64,000 nucleotides of DNA from Lientehia hominis. Its GTDB lineage: Bacteria; Bacillota; Clostridia; Lachnospirales; Lachnospiraceae. The stretch lies in the NCBI RefSeq assembly GCF_021044755.1, contig NZ_JAJNOR010000005.1, forward strand, positions 248,001 through 312,000. Direction: 5' to 3'. This document shows positions 1-8,680 of this stretch, in pieces. The notes under the pieces were generated by a model, which was not told where the DNA came from, did no database searches, and saw nothing but the letters and a program-made list of their open reading frames with translations. Each line of letters opens with the position of its first letter. Within the stretch, counting starts at the first letter, position 1. The position numbers were made by a program, and so were the translations under genes.

Positions 1-260
1 ATTCCTCTGCCCTGCGGAATATGAGATATGGCCAGATCCGCCCGTTTCGTAGGCGACGTTTTTAAGATATCTTCCCCGTTCCATATCACCTGCCCGGCAG
101 ACGCTTTCAGATGACCTCCAACAACATTCAAAAGTGATGTTTTTCCTGCGCCGTTGGAGCCTACCAATGCCACACATTCTCCGTCCTTGACTTCCATGGA
201 TACATCGAAAAGAACCTGCAGATCCCCATATCCGGCATTTATATTTTTAATTTCAAGCAC
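1..260 (-). CDS. livF: LIV-type ABC importer ATPase LivF (partial, 3' end outside window)
   Basis: This is the N-terminal part of an ABC ATPase that would power a branched-chain-amino-acid-type importer together with the next four genes. A GTG start at 260 gives a protein beginning VLEIKNINAGYGDLQVLFDV, followed by the Walker A motif GSNGAGKTS. The start overlaps the livG stop by 8 bases, which is typical of coupled translation in liv operons. The GYGxxxVL beginning is typical of LivF rather than LivG. The remaining two thirds of the gene, including signature and Walker B motifs, lies beyond the window edge. The substrate need not be an amino acid: the operon encodes acid-sugar-type enzymes. 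Confidence 0.9.
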   Translation of the reverse strand, partial: MLEIKNINAGYGDLQVLFDVSMEVKDGECVALVGSNGAGKTSLLNVVGGHLKASAGQVIWNGEDILKTSPTKRADLAISHIPQGRG

Positions 261-978
261 GGTGCCGTCCCCCTCCCAGATATGCTTTGATCACACTCTC
301 ATTACGCATGACCTCTTCCGGATCTCCCCCGCACAAGAGTTTCCCTTCGTTTAAGACCACAAGCCGATGGCTCAGTTTGATCACCGCTTTCATCACATGT
401 TCAATGAATATGATGCTGATTCCGGATTCATTGAGTTTCCTGACAAGGCGGATACTTTCTTCCATCTCGGCCGGGTTAAGGCCTGCCATTACCTCGTCCA
501 GCATGATCACCTTCGGGTCATTTGCCAAAATTCTGGCCATATCCAGCCATTTCCGCTTTTCAATCGGCAGTTTTTCGCAGAACATCCGGCTCAGATCCGC
601 CAGCTCCATCATTTCCAGAATCTCTTCCGTTTTATCTGCCGCTTCCTTATACGCGCAGGATTGAAGCGCTACCGTATATACACTGTCATAAACAGTAAGT
701 CCGTTAAACGGCTTTGGGGTCTGGAAGGTCCTTCCGATCCCCATCCTCGCTCTCTGACAGATATTGCTTCCCTGAATATCTTTTCCGCAGAATAATACTT
801 GTCCCGAGTCGGGTATATAAGCGCCGCTTATGAGATTCACGCAGGTGGACTTCCCTGAGCCGTTCGGTCCGATCAGGCCGAGCAGTTCTCCCTTTCCCAG
901 ACAGAAGCTGACATCGTTGACCGCCTTGATTCCTCCAAACGCCTTGCTTAAATGTCTGATCTCAAGAATCGGATCCAT
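253..978 (-). CDS. livG: LIV-type ABC importer ATPase LivG
   Basis: This is the second ATPase of the importer, 241 residues, normal length for LivG. Walker A is GPNGSGKST at residues 37-45, the Q-loop is in RTFQTP near 86, Walker B with catalytic Glu is VIMLDE at 157-162, and the H-loop His is in FIEHV near 194. The ABC signature is unusual: the usual LSGGQ-like segment reads LPIEKRK at 137-143, without the Ser-Gly-Gly core. LivG proteins are known to vary here, so I treat it as active. The ATG at 978 has a GGAGG site and overlaps livM by 17 bases. Confidence 0.93.
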   Translation of the reverse strand: MDPILEIRHLSKAFGGIKAVNDVSFCLGKGELLGLIGPNGSGKSTCVNLISGAYIPDSGQVLFCGKDIQGSNICQRARMGIGRTFQTPKPFNGLTVYDSVYTVALQSCAYKEAADKTEEILEMMELADLSRMFCEKLPIEKRKWLDMARILANDPKVIMLDEVMAGLNPAEMEESIRLVRKLNESGISIIFIEHVMKAVIKLSHRLVVLNEGKLLCGGDPEEVMRNESVIKAYLGGGRHRA

Positions 979-1975
979 GCGCCCGCCTCCTCTCCGTTTT
1001 TCTTCCGTTCTTTTTCATCCGGCCGTCCTTTTGGAAAAAGCTGATAATACCGCCGGGTTTAAATATGATCACCGCCAACAGCACAGCGCCGTATAGCAGC
1101 ATTCCAGAACCGCTGGATCCCAGGACCGCATTGGCCACCTCTGTCATAGGGATCAAAACCGCCGCTCCGATCAAAGGCCCGAACAGATGTCCCAGCCCCC
1201 CTACGATCGCCATCGTACCGATTTTCGTCGAGACGTTTAAAGAGCTCACTGTGGTCGGATCCAAATAAGTAAGAAAAAAACCATAGAAGGTGCCGATGGC
1301 AGAGGCTGCCATCGCGCTGATCACAAAGGATTTAAGTTTTGCTCTGTAGGAATTGATCCCCAGAGATTCTGCCGCGTCCTGATCCGCCCGGATGGAACGG
1401 AGATAGTAGCCAAGTCTCGTCTGTTCCACCGCCCAGGATATTGTGATCACGACTGCCAATACTGCCAGCATGATATAAAAGAATATTTTGTCCGATTTAA
1501 GGGTCAGCTGCCAGAGGCTGTCTTTTTTATATGTGATGAAGATCCCGTTGGAGCCCCCGGTTATTCCTTTCCCATAGACCAAAACCACCCGGATAATCTC
1601 CGAAAACGCTATGGTCATCAGAGAAAAGAACATATTTCTCTGTTTAAAAGAAACAAGACCGATGATCATGGACAAAGCAGCTGAAACTATCATTCCCGCA
1701 AAAATCCCAAGCCAAGGGCTTAAATTAAAATGAATCTTCAGAATAAAGCTTGTATATGCCCCTATCGCCATGAAGGAGGCCAGGCACCAGCAGGTCTGCC
1801 CCGCATATCCGCCGATAATATTCCATGCGGTCCCCAGCGCCGCATAAGTAAACAGCACGACTCCCACGGATATCAGATAATTGTTTTTCGTAAGCGCCGG
1901 GAAGACGCAGGCCGCCAGAAACAGCGCTCCCATGATTCCCAATGTCTTCAAGTTGATCTTTTCTTTCAGTGTCAC
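962..1975 (-). CDS. livM: LIV-type ABC importer permease LivM
   Basis: This 337-residue integral membrane protein is one of the two permeases of the importer. It has about ten hydrophobic segments (for example residues 10-30 and 36-56) and the GxxGxxG-rich pattern of LivM, with NIIGGYAGQ near residue 55 and the conserved SLGINSYRAKLKSF loop that contacts the ATPases. The start is GTG at 1975 and overlaps the livH stop in a GTGA arrangement, so translation is coupled. The basic tail after the last helix is ordinary for the family. Confidence 0.93.
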   Translation of the reverse strand: MTLKEKINLKTLGIMGALFLAACVFPALTKNNYLISVGVVLFTYAALGTAWNIIGGYAGQTCWCLASFMAIGAYTSFILKIHFNLSPWLGIFAGMIVSAALSMIIGLVSFKQRNMFFSLMTIAFSEIIRVVLVYGKGITGGSNGIFITYKKDSLWQLTLKSDKIFFYIMLAVLAVVITISWAVEQTRLGYYLRSIRADQDAAESLGINSYRAKLKSFVISAMAASAIGTFYGFFLTYLDPTTVSSLNVSTKIGTMAIVGGLGHLFGPLIGAAVLIPMTEVANAVLGSSGSGMLLYGAVLLAVIIFKPGGIISFFQKDGRMKKNGRKTERRRAHGSDS

Positions 1976-2853
1976 GCTACCCTGGCCCCCTTCCCAAAAA
2001 GCCCCGCCGGCTTAAACGCCAATACAATGATCAGGAGCAGATAAGCTGCGGCAGGCGCAAGATCGTTGGACACAAAGGTTGCGGTAAAGGCCTCCACCAG
2101 CCCCGCGATCAGGCCGCTGGCAACGGCTCCTCCGATATTGCCCGGTCCCCCCATGACGATGATCACCATGGCGATCGTCTTAAAGGGCGTGCCTGCCGTA
2201 GGGTATACAAAATAAATGGGGGACAGCAAAAGTCCTGTTATCGCCGCAAAGGTCGTACCGACGGCAAAAGAAAACCCGTACATTTTATTGGTATTGATGC
2301 CGAGGCTTTGCGCCACCTCGGTATTTTCCGAGGTGGCCCTCATAGCCCTGCCGAAATCTGTACGTTTCAGAAAAAAATCCACCAGGACCACAAAAAATAT
2401 CATAAAGCCGCAGGCAATGATCCTGGGAAGCCCCAGGGAAAATCCTTTCCAGGTGATGGAAACAGATTTTAAGCTCGTCTCCACCGCCCAGAAGTTTGTA
2501 GTAAATACCAGCTGAAGCACACTGATGATAACAAAGGACAGCCCCATGGTGGCCACTACGAAATACTGCCCAGGCTGCCCAAGCAGCGGCTTCACGACGA
2601 CACCATAAGAAATCCTTCCGAAAAGATACGCGATCAGAATCGTCGGCGGAAGCAGCAAATATGGGCTGAGGCCGGTCAGCTGATTCAGTACCAGAGTAAT
2701 GTACATTCCGATGACCAGATATTCACCCTGCGCAAAATTCACTACTTTCATGACCCCAAAGATAATGGTCAGCCCGACACCTACAAGCGCATAGATCCCT
2801 CCCATTGTCAGTCCGTTGAGAATGGACTGCCCGATCATCCATAACACATTCAT
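1972..2853 (-). CDS. livH: LIV-type ABC importer permease LivH
   Basis: This is the second permease, 293 residues, the usual length. Family features are the N-terminal NGLTMGGIYALVGVGLTIIFG and NFAQGEYLVIGMY segments and the cytoplasmic loop RAMRATSENTEVAQSLGIN that couples to the ATPases. The C-terminal GPGNIGGAVASG stretch also fits. The ATG at 2853 follows a strong GGGAGGAG site. It lies 24 bases after the binding-protein gene and overlaps livM by 4 bases, so the importer genes run in the order K-H-M-G-F. Confidence 0.94.
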   Translation of the reverse strand: MNVLWMIGQSILNGLTMGGIYALVGVGLTIIFGVMKVVNFAQGEYLVIGMYITLVLNQLTGLSPYLLLPPTILIAYLFGRISYGVVVKPLLGQPGQYFVVATMGLSFVIISVLQLVFTTNFWAVETSLKSVSITWKGFSLGLPRIIACGFMIFFVVLVDFFLKRTDFGRAMRATSENTEVAQSLGINTNKMYGFSFAVGTTFAAITGLLLSPIYFVYPTAGTPFKTIAMVIIVMGGPGNIGGAVASGLIAGLVEAFTATFVSNDLAPAAAYLLLIIVLAFKPAGLFGKGARVA

Positions 2854-2877
2854 GCCGTCTCCTCCCTGCCGTCTTTC

Positions 2878-4128
2878 CTATTTGGATTCTGACGGGTCAA
2901 TATAGTCTGCACCGGCCAGCTCTTCCGGCCAAATACAGATACATTCTCCGTTCTGCCACTGCTGCACCCCTACTGTTGCCAGCTTGTTGACTCCCGTCTC
3001 ATCAAACGCCACCTGTCCAGGCTGCATAATGCTGTCAAAAGTATTCCCGGAAAGCGCGTCCCGAAGCGCCGTAGTATCGGTTGATCCGGTCAGTTCCAGC
3101 CCGCCTGCGATCAACTGTACACAGGCAAAAGCACTTCCCGACTGTTCCGCCATGAAATACCCAAACTTCTCTTCGAACTTTTCCGTTATCTTCACATACT
3201 CCGGATTTCCAAGAACCGTGCTGTTTTTATGATTCCAATTTCCATTGGCAATAAGCCCATTGGCAGAATCTCCCAGGGACTCTCCAAAGGACGCCCAGCA
3301 GGATACTCCCAGCCAGAGCGGATGGTAATCCATACTGTTCATGGTATCCACCAGAAGCTTATTATCATTGGCATAGCAGGAAGGCAGGATTACCTGCGCC
3401 CCGGAGCTCTTCACTGCTGTCACGATAGAAGAAGCATCCGCCAGATTCGGCTGGAAGGATTCGTCATAAACAATCTCCAGCCCCATTTCCTCGGCTTTTT
3501 TCCGATAACCCTCTGCCGTAGAAATTCCATTGGATGAATTTTCATAAACAATAGCGACTTTCTTATAGTCATAACCTTTTTCCTCATTCAGCCATTTCAG
3601 GAATTTCGGCTGCGACTGTCCCACATCCACCGCGGTGGGAGAAATGGAAAACACATACTGATATCCCTGATTATTGAGCTCTGCCGAGTTACTATAAGTT
3701 ACAATGGGAATCTGCGCTTTTTCCAAAACCGGAAGCGCCGGAAGTGTCAGTGCGCTCGTCCCGCATCCCACGACTGCTACCACATTTTCGCCGGATATAG
3801 CCCGTTCGACCACATTTTTAGACTGATCGGCGTCACTGGTCGTATCCAGAATCTCCAAATTGATCTTTGCACCCCCCAGAGACTGGATTCCTCCGTTTTC
3901 ATTGATCACTTCTGCCGCAAGTTTTGCCCCGTCCTGTGCCATGCGGCCTGCATCTGCAACGGAACCGGACAGAGGGATACAGAGGGCAATGGTCACAGGA
4001 CCGGCAGACTCTACCGGCTTAGTCTCTGCCTTTGTCCCCTCCGCAGCTTTGCTCCCACAGCCCGCAAAAACCAGCGCCATCGCCAGGACCATACACATAA
4101 CTGCCATTCGTTTTCGATACCTTCTCAT
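2878..4128 (-). CDS. ABC importer substrate-binding lipoprotein (LivK/Peripla_BP_6 type)
   Basis: This 416-residue extracytoplasmic receptor delivers the substrate to LivHM. The first 23 residues form a lipoprotein signal ending in the lipobox LVFAGC, with Cys24 as the lipid-bearing residue. A short Lys/Glu linker and a type I periplasmic-binding fold follow, with family phrases such as VTIALCIPLSGSVADAG, AVVGCGTSALTLPALPVLE and IPIVTYSNSAELN. In this family the latter region contacts the ligand alpha-carboxylate. The ligand is not predictable from motifs. The neighbouring dehydrogenase, DUF1537 kinase and RraA-like genes suggest a hydroxy acid or sugar acid rather than leucine. A GGAGG site precedes the ATG. 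Confidence 0.92.
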   Translation of the reverse strand: MRRYRKRMAVMCMVLAMALVFAGCGSKAAEGTKAETKPVESAGPVTIALCIPLSGSVADAGRMAQDGAKLAAEVINENGGIQSLGGAKINLEILDTTSDADQSKNVVERAISGENVVAVVGCGTSALTLPALPVLEKAQIPIVTYSNSAELNNQGYQYVFSISPTAVDVGQSQPKFLKWLNEEKGYDYKKVAIVYENSSNGISTAEGYRKKAEEMGLEIVYDESFQPNLADASSIVTAVKSSGAQVILPSCYANDNKLLVDTMNSMDYHPLWLGVSCWASFGESLGDSANGLIANGNWNHKNSTVLGNPEYVKITEKFEEKFGYFMAEQSGSAFACVQLIAGGLELTGSTDTTALRDALSGNTFDSIMQPGQVAFDETGVNKLATVGVQQWQNGECICIWPEELAGADYIDPSESK

Positions 4129-4162
4129 ATTCTTCCTCCTTTTATACTTTTATCATCAGCCG

Positions 4163-4921
4163 TTATCGGCCTGATTTCAGCTTTCTTATAAATTCCTCTG
4201 ATATTCTCGCCTGCTCGGCGCTCGCTTCTGCCAGCTCCTTTGCCACCTGCGCAAAAGACTTTCCGCCTGCTTCCCGTCCTGTGGGAATGGTCGTTTTACA
4301 TTCTGCCCCGTCTAACCCCCTGACCGCCTCCAGAAGATACTTTGTCTCTTCATCGGGAATGGCAATAAAGCCATATTTATCCGCGTGGACAAACATGCCG
4401 GGCTCGATGACCGTACCGTACATCTCCACTGCCGTGCCAAACCGGACGGGACAGGAGTAGGCATGGCCCACGCCCAAGCGTTTCGCCAGCATTTTAAAAC
4501 CTCCGTAAGCCCCCTCGTCCACATCTCTGACATATCCGTCGGTAATTCCGCCGGAACAGCCCAGCGCCCGGTAGGCATTTCCCGTCACTTCTCCGAAGAT
4601 GGAGCCCTTGCTGTCCGGTGCCTCCAAGTCTTTGGCGATCAAGATCTTTGGACCGGGAATTCCCGCCAGATATTCATACAGATCGCCAAAAGGATTCTTT
4701 CTGGAAAGTCTTTCCGCCTTGTCTCCGCACACATATTCCACAGTCACGGCAAATCCGGTCATAGGTCCCATCTGTGGTGTGAAATCGGTGATCTCTCCCC
4801 AGCTGCAGTTACACTCCAGCCTGTCCCTCTCAGCAACAGCCTCCCATCCGTTATAAATGGTCGGCGTATTGAAGCGCCGAAGTTCTAAAATATCCGCATG
4901 TGACAAATAATGTGCACCCAT
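4163..4921 (-). CDS. RraA-family protein (4-hydroxy-4-methyl-2-oxoglutarate aldolase-like)
   Basis: This 252-residue protein belongs to the RraA / dimethylmenaquinone methyltransferase-like family. Many members are not RNase inhibitors but metal-dependent aldolases or decarboxylases acting on 2-oxo acids. The diagnostic motif is GGITDGYVRDVD near residues 124-135, where the GxxxDGxxRD pattern holds the catalytic Arg and the metal-binding Asp. It is about 90 residues longer than E. coli RraA, as in the catabolic members. It sits between the dehydrogenase and the importer genes with its own AAAGGAGG site. I infer a C-C cleaving or decarboxylating step in the same pathway; the true substrate is unknown. 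Confidence 0.85.
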   Translation of the reverse strand: MGAHYLSHADILELRRFNTPTIYNGWEAVAERDRLECNCSWGEITDFTPQMGPMTGFAVTVEYVCGDKAERLSRKNPFGDLYEYLAGIPGPKILIAKDLEAPDSKGSIFGEVTGNAYRALGCSGGITDGYVRDVDEGAYGGFKMLAKRLGVGHAYSCPVRFGTAVEMYGTVIEPGMFVHADKYGFIAIPDEETKYLLEAVRGLDGAECKTTIPTGREAGGKSFAQVAKELAEASAEQARISEEFIRKLKSGR

Positions 4922-4935
4922 ATTCTTCTCCTCCT

Positions 4936-6012
4936 TTAATCCAGATACTTGCCATATCCGGAAACATCCAGGCCTTTATCCTCCGCTGTTTTCTTCATAT
5001 CCGTCAGTACCTTATAAGGGACAGGAACTCCGTTTTTTACGCTGTCCGCCTCATATGCTGCTTCAATTTCACCGGGATATTTCGCCGTCTGAAAACCTTC
5101 TTTTACAGGAAGTGCATGAAGATAGTCAATGTAATCGTCCACGTCCTTTCTGTAATCATCCGCATCTGTAAAAGCATCCAGCCGCATCGCCATGAAACAG
5201 TGGCTTGTCTTCGGCATATCTTTTGTCAGTCCGCCAAATTTTTGATGGAACTCGCCGCCTGCCAGCGCAGACGTCAGCATTTCCATAATGACGCCCAGAC
5301 CGAAACCTTTATGACCGCCAAAGGGCATCATGATATATTCGTTGATGTCAAATTTGTCAGGATCTGTAGTCACGGCTCCGTCCGGACCCATCCATGCCCC
5401 ATCCGGCAGCGGCCTGCCAAGGCGCTTGTACTCCCAGATCTTTCCCTGTGCCATATGTCCTACGGAAATATCCAGGCACATGTTGGCATATTTTCCGGCG
5501 GGAACCGCAAATGAAAACGGATTGCTTCCAATCCCCCGCCCGGTTCCTCCAACCGCGGCAACAATGGGAATCGCATTTGTCGCCGTAAACCCGATCAAGT
5601 CCTTATCCTGGGACAAAAGGCAGGACCACAGACCTGCCGCCCCGTAATGGTTGCTTCCTCTCACCGCCGTAAAGGCGATCCCATTTTCCCGGGCTTTCTT
5701 TTTGGTCAGTTCCACTGCTTTATAACTGACTACCGCACCCAGGCCGTTATTGCCTTCCAGGACCGTGGAAAAAGCTGTCTCCTTTACCACATCCAGTTTT
5801 GTCACCGGAGAGAAGACTCCCTCCTCCAGCTGCTCCACGTAGCTGGGAATCCTCACAAGGCCGTGGCTCTTTATCCCCCGCATATCCGCATAGACCAGAG
5901 ATCTGGACAGTGCTGCCGCATCTTCCCCATTCATACCGCAGGCCCCGAATATTCCTGCGCTAAGCCCAGTTAATTCCTCTTCCCCAATCCTCAGTATCCG
6001 CTCCGCATCCAT
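4936..6012 (-). CDS. Ldh2-family (malate/L-lactate/ureidoglycolate-type) dehydrogenase
   Basis: This 358-residue NAD(P)-dependent oxidoreductase belongs to the Ldh2/AllD family, which oxidises 2-hydroxy acids to 2-oxo acids and does not use a Rossmann fold. Recognisable stretches are ADMRGIKSHGLVRIPSYVE near residue 47 (catalytic His in SHG), NGLGAVVSYKAVEL, VRGSNHYGAAGLW and the MPFGGHKGFGLGVIMEML segment. The ATG at 6012 has an AAAGGAGGGC site. It starts 53 bases inside the upstream kinase gene, an unusually long overlap. Inferred role: oxidising the transported hydroxy acid. A lactate or malate role is possible but fits the neighbours less well. Confidence 0.9.
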   Translation of the reverse strand: MDAERILRIGEEELTGLSAGIFGACGMNGEDAAALSRSLVYADMRGIKSHGLVRIPSYVEQLEEGVFSPVTKLDVVKETAFSTVLEGNNGLGAVVSYKAVELTKKKARENGIAFTAVRGSNHYGAAGLWSCLLSQDKDLIGFTATNAIPIVAAVGGTGRGIGSNPFSFAVPAGKYANMCLDISVGHMAQGKIWEYKRLGRPLPDGAWMGPDGAVTTDPDKFDINEYIMMPFGGHKGFGLGVIMEMLTSALAGGEFHQKFGGLTKDMPKTSHCFMAMRLDAFTDADDYRKDVDDYIDYLHALPVKEGFQTAKYPGEIEAAYEADSVKNGVPVPYKVLTDMKKTAEDKGLDVSGYGKYLD

Positions 6013-7282
6013 GATTGCCCTCCTTTAGCCTATAGTGCCTGAAAATTTTCAATAAGGTATCTTTTTCCCCAAACCCGCCTGCTTTCGTGACCGCCAGAAG
6101 ACGTCTTCCTTCAAAATCCAATTCCGACTGCACCACACCGGGAAGAATCTCTTTCTGTGGTTTAATGCGGAATCCATCCATGCCGGATACAATTCCGTAA
6201 AGGGTGTCCCCCCCAAAGACTGCTATGGCCTCCAATTTCGTTTCCCTCAAAAGCTTCGCCACCATGTGGCCGACGTTTCCTGCAATCCTCAGATGCTCTC
6301 TGTTCTCTTCCCTCTCTTCTTTTCTAATATCAGGAAGCTCTGTTTCATTTGACAGTTTGATGATAAGACTTCCTGCCTCCCGGAGGACCCGTTCCCATTC
6401 CCGCATATCTCTGGCACCGCAGACCGTCTCAAAATATCCCGGTGTTTTTTTCTGTTCCTTTGTAAGAGTCACACTGGGAATCCCTGCCTGTTCCGCCTGG
6501 TACAGCTGCTCAAAAGAAGCTTTATTCAGGCTGCCGCATACGACCAGGAGCTCATCTGTCCCTCTGTCTCCTCCCAGCTCCTCCACATGGAATCTTATAA
6601 TCTGTGGAAGTTTCGCGGCAAAACCGGCATTTCCCGCCAATAGAAGCTGTTCCTTTCCCTGACGTCTGATCTGCTTCGCGATCCGTCCCAATTCTTCATC
6701 GGTCTGAGCATCGATGATGGCTGCCATTCCTCTCCCTTCCCGAAAGATCTGTTCAATATCCTCCGGGCCGGCCAGCATTGTCGGAATCTCCGACTGCCGG
6801 CTGATAATGACAGGTATGCTGCTTTCCTCCACAGGAGTAAAAGGATCTTCTGCAAATTCTGTCATACCGACAGGCACTTCGCCGATGTATTGGATCCCGT
6901 TTCGGGTGAATCTCCCCTGAGCAGGAAATGCCGGAATAAAAAGGAGCGGCGTATCCTCAAAGCCGCTTCCGTCCCTGACGGCCTCCAGCTCACTGCCCAC
7001 ATTCCCCCTCATGGTGGAATCCACTTTTTTATATATGTAATGAATCCCGTTTTTCACGGCCAATTCCGTCACTCTCCGGACGGCCCGGTATGCTTTTTCT
7101 GCTTCGATATGGCGGCTCTCTGTGTCCACCACAAGAACCTCCACATCCTCATCAAATTCTCCGAAACACCCGGGAAGGCCATTTTCAAGCACCACCAAAG
7201 TCGAGATTCCAAATTTTGAGAATTGTACGCCGGTATCCATCGCACCCGTAAAATCGTCGGCTATTACCAATAATTCAATCAA
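5960..7282 (-). CDS. Four-carbon acid sugar kinase family (DUF1537, OtnK/DtnK-like)
   Basis: This 440-residue kinase carries the N-terminal substrate domain signature LLVIADDFTGAMDTGVQF and the C-terminal nucleotide domain signature LLAVTKAGGFGEKDTL. Characterised members phosphorylate D-threonate, D-erythronate or 2-oxo-tetronates. The start is TTG at 7282 behind a GAGGTG site. The reading frame runs about 20 residues past the usual family end (after KAGGFG..LLKIFRHYRL) and 53 bases into the next gene. A TAA lies in another frame just before the next ribosome-binding site, so the natural stop may have been lost. Substrate is inferred only from the family. Confidence 0.9.
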   Translation of the reverse strand: MIELLVIADDFTGAMDTGVQFSKFGISTLVVLENGLPGCFGEFDEDVEVLVVDTESRHIEAEKAYRAVRRVTELAVKNGIHYIYKKVDSTMRGNVGSELEAVRDGSGFEDTPLLFIPAFPAQGRFTRNGIQYIGEVPVGMTEFAEDPFTPVEESSIPVIISRQSEIPTMLAGPEDIEQIFREGRGMAAIIDAQTDEELGRIAKQIRRQGKEQLLLAGNAGFAAKLPQIIRFHVEELGGDRGTDELLVVCGSLNKASFEQLYQAEQAGIPSVTLTKEQKKTPGYFETVCGARDMREWERVLREAGSLIIKLSNETELPDIRKEEREENREHLRIAGNVGHMVAKLLRETKLEAIAVFGGDTLYGIVSGMDGFRIKPQKEILPGVVQSELDFEGRRLLAVTKAGGFGEKDTLLKIFRHYRLKEGNHGCGADTEDWGRGINWA

Positions 7283-7300
7283 TCAGACGCACCTCTGCTT

Positions 7301-8332
7301 TCACGGAATCAACAGCATTTTCCCCGGGGCTCCGCCCTTCAATGCCGCAAACGCCTCCTCGTAATCCTTCAGGTCAAAAACACCGCCTATGATCTTCTTT
7401 ACATCAAACCGGCCGCTCTTTATCAGCGCCTCACAGTCATACCATGTTTGATACATCAGCCTGCCCGTGACACCGTTCACCTTCGCTTCCTTATAAATGA
7501 CAGCATCGTTGATATCCAGGCTGACAGGACCGTTTGCAAGCCCTACAAAGGTGAAACGTCCGCCTTTTCTCAGCGCCTCAAAACCACCCTGGATCGCCCG
7601 CTCGTTTCCAGTGTAGTCCACCACCACATCCACACCGCGGCCTCCGGTCAGTTTCATGACTGACGCCTTTAAATCCTGCTCCCTTGTATTGATGGTATGA
7701 TCTGCTCCCAGTTTTTTCGCTTCTTCCATCTTTCTGTCAATGACATCGGCGGCGATGACCAGGCTGGCTCCTGACGCTTTAGCTGCGCCCACAGCACAAA
7801 GGCCGATGGGTCCGCATCCCAGGATAAGGGCTGTCTTTCCGCCGATCTCCCCGGACAAAACGCCGTGGACTCCCACTCCCATTGGTTCCAGAAGCGCTCC
7901 CGTCTCGTAATCCATAGAATCGTCCAGCCGCCACAGGCAGTCTTTATGTACAGGGATATATTCTGCAAAAGCCCCCGGAGCCTGAACGCCGATGATCTTC
8001 ATATTCTCACAGATGTGCTGATTCCCCGTTCTGCACTGGACACAGTGTCCGCAGGGAATATGCGTTTCACCGGCCACCCTGTCGCCAATGGCATATCCGC
8101 TCACCTGGCTGCCAAGACTGACGATCTCCCCGGCAAATTCATGGCCGAATACCATCGGCAGCTTCAGCCTTTCCTGCGCATAAGCCGTCCAGTCATAAAT
8201 ATGCATGTCCGTACCGCAGATTGCCGCAGCATGTACCTTCACCAGCACTTCATTTTCCGCAATTTCCGGCACTGGTATATTTTCACAACAGTACGCTCCC
8301 GGTTTCTCTTCTGTCTTCAATAATGCCCGCAT
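7301..8332 (-). CDS. Zinc-dependent medium-chain dehydrogenase (threonine/sorbitol dehydrogenase-like)
   Basis: This 343-residue MDR enzyme oxidises an alcohol with NAD(P). Catalytic zinc ligands are Cys39, His64 and Glu65 (AICGTD, GHEF). Structural zinc cysteines are at 94, 97, 100 and 108, and the Rossmann GCGPIG is at 172-177. I place the start at the ATG ending at 8332 because a GGAGGG site lies 7 bases upstream; the longer frame to 8404 has no such site and adds a non-conserved N-terminus. It is the first gene of the nine-gene operon, behind the promoter at 8396-8424. The alcohol substrate is unknown but should lie in the same acid-sugar pathway. Confidence 0.92.
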   Translation of the reverse strand: MRALLKTEEKPGAYCCENIPVPEIAENEVLVKVHAAAICGTDMHIYDWTAYAQERLKLPMVFGHEFAGEIVSLGSQVSGYAIGDRVAGETHIPCGHCVQCRTGNQHICENMKIIGVQAPGAFAEYIPVHKDCLWRLDDSMDYETGALLEPMGVGVHGVLSGEIGGKTALILGCGPIGLCAVGAAKASGASLVIAADVIDRKMEEAKKLGADHTINTREQDLKASVMKLTGGRGVDVVVDYTGNERAIQGGFEALRKGGRFTFVGLANGPVSLDINDAVIYKEAKVNGVTGRLMYQTWYDCEALIKSGRFDVKKIIGGVFDLKDYEEAFAALKGGAPGKMLLIP

Positions 8333-8395
8333 TTTCACCCTCCCATCCGATCGCTTTATGTGATCCGCATAATTTTTCGTGTATTTCTGATTCAA

Positions 8396-8424
8396 ATTAT
8401 ACATTTTATGGAATTCCCTGGCAA
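8396..8424 (-). promoter_or_regulatory. Promoter of the acid-sugar/LIV operon
   Basis: On the minus strand the -35 box TTGCCA (8419-8424) and the -10 box TATAAT (8396-8401) are separated by exactly 17 bases. The predicted transcript starts near 8389, about 57 bases before the dehydrogenase ATG. A 17-bp palindrome lies just upstream at 8444-8460. Confidence 0.75.
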
Positions 8425-8443
8425 TGGTATAAAACGCGATTTT

Positions 8444-8460
8444 TGTTCTATTTTAGAACA
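8444..8460. promoter_or_regulatory. Palindromic operator candidate upstream of the acid-sugar operon
   Basis: TGTTCTATTTTAGAACA is a perfect inverted repeat with 6-bp arms. It is centred about 30 bases upstream of the -35 box, a position typical of an activator rather than a blocking repressor. No regulator gene lies in this operon within the window. Confidence 0.5.
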
Positions 8461-8607
8461 TTTTTATAACTTCCAATATTTTCCATATTTATTTTTAAAC
8501 CATTATATGAATTTTTATCTCATTTTGTTTTGTATTGAAACATATTTAAACACAGCGCAATTCACTTGGGACGTTTTTACATCACAGGATGCAGTATCCT
8601 TATATAT

Positions 8608-8633
8608 AAAAAAGAAGCCTGCTTTCAGGCTTC
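8608..8633 (-). terminator. Rho-independent terminator after the GNAT gene
   Basis: An 8-bp GC-rich stem (GAAGCCTG / CAGGCTTC) with a tetraloop is followed on the minus strand by a run of six T. It should end transcripts from the acetyltransferase gene at 8805-9407 and shield the downstream operon. Confidence 0.85.
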
Positions 8634-8680
8634 TCCGTACCTTCCTTTAGGAAAGCATAGTTTTCATATCCATTATAACC

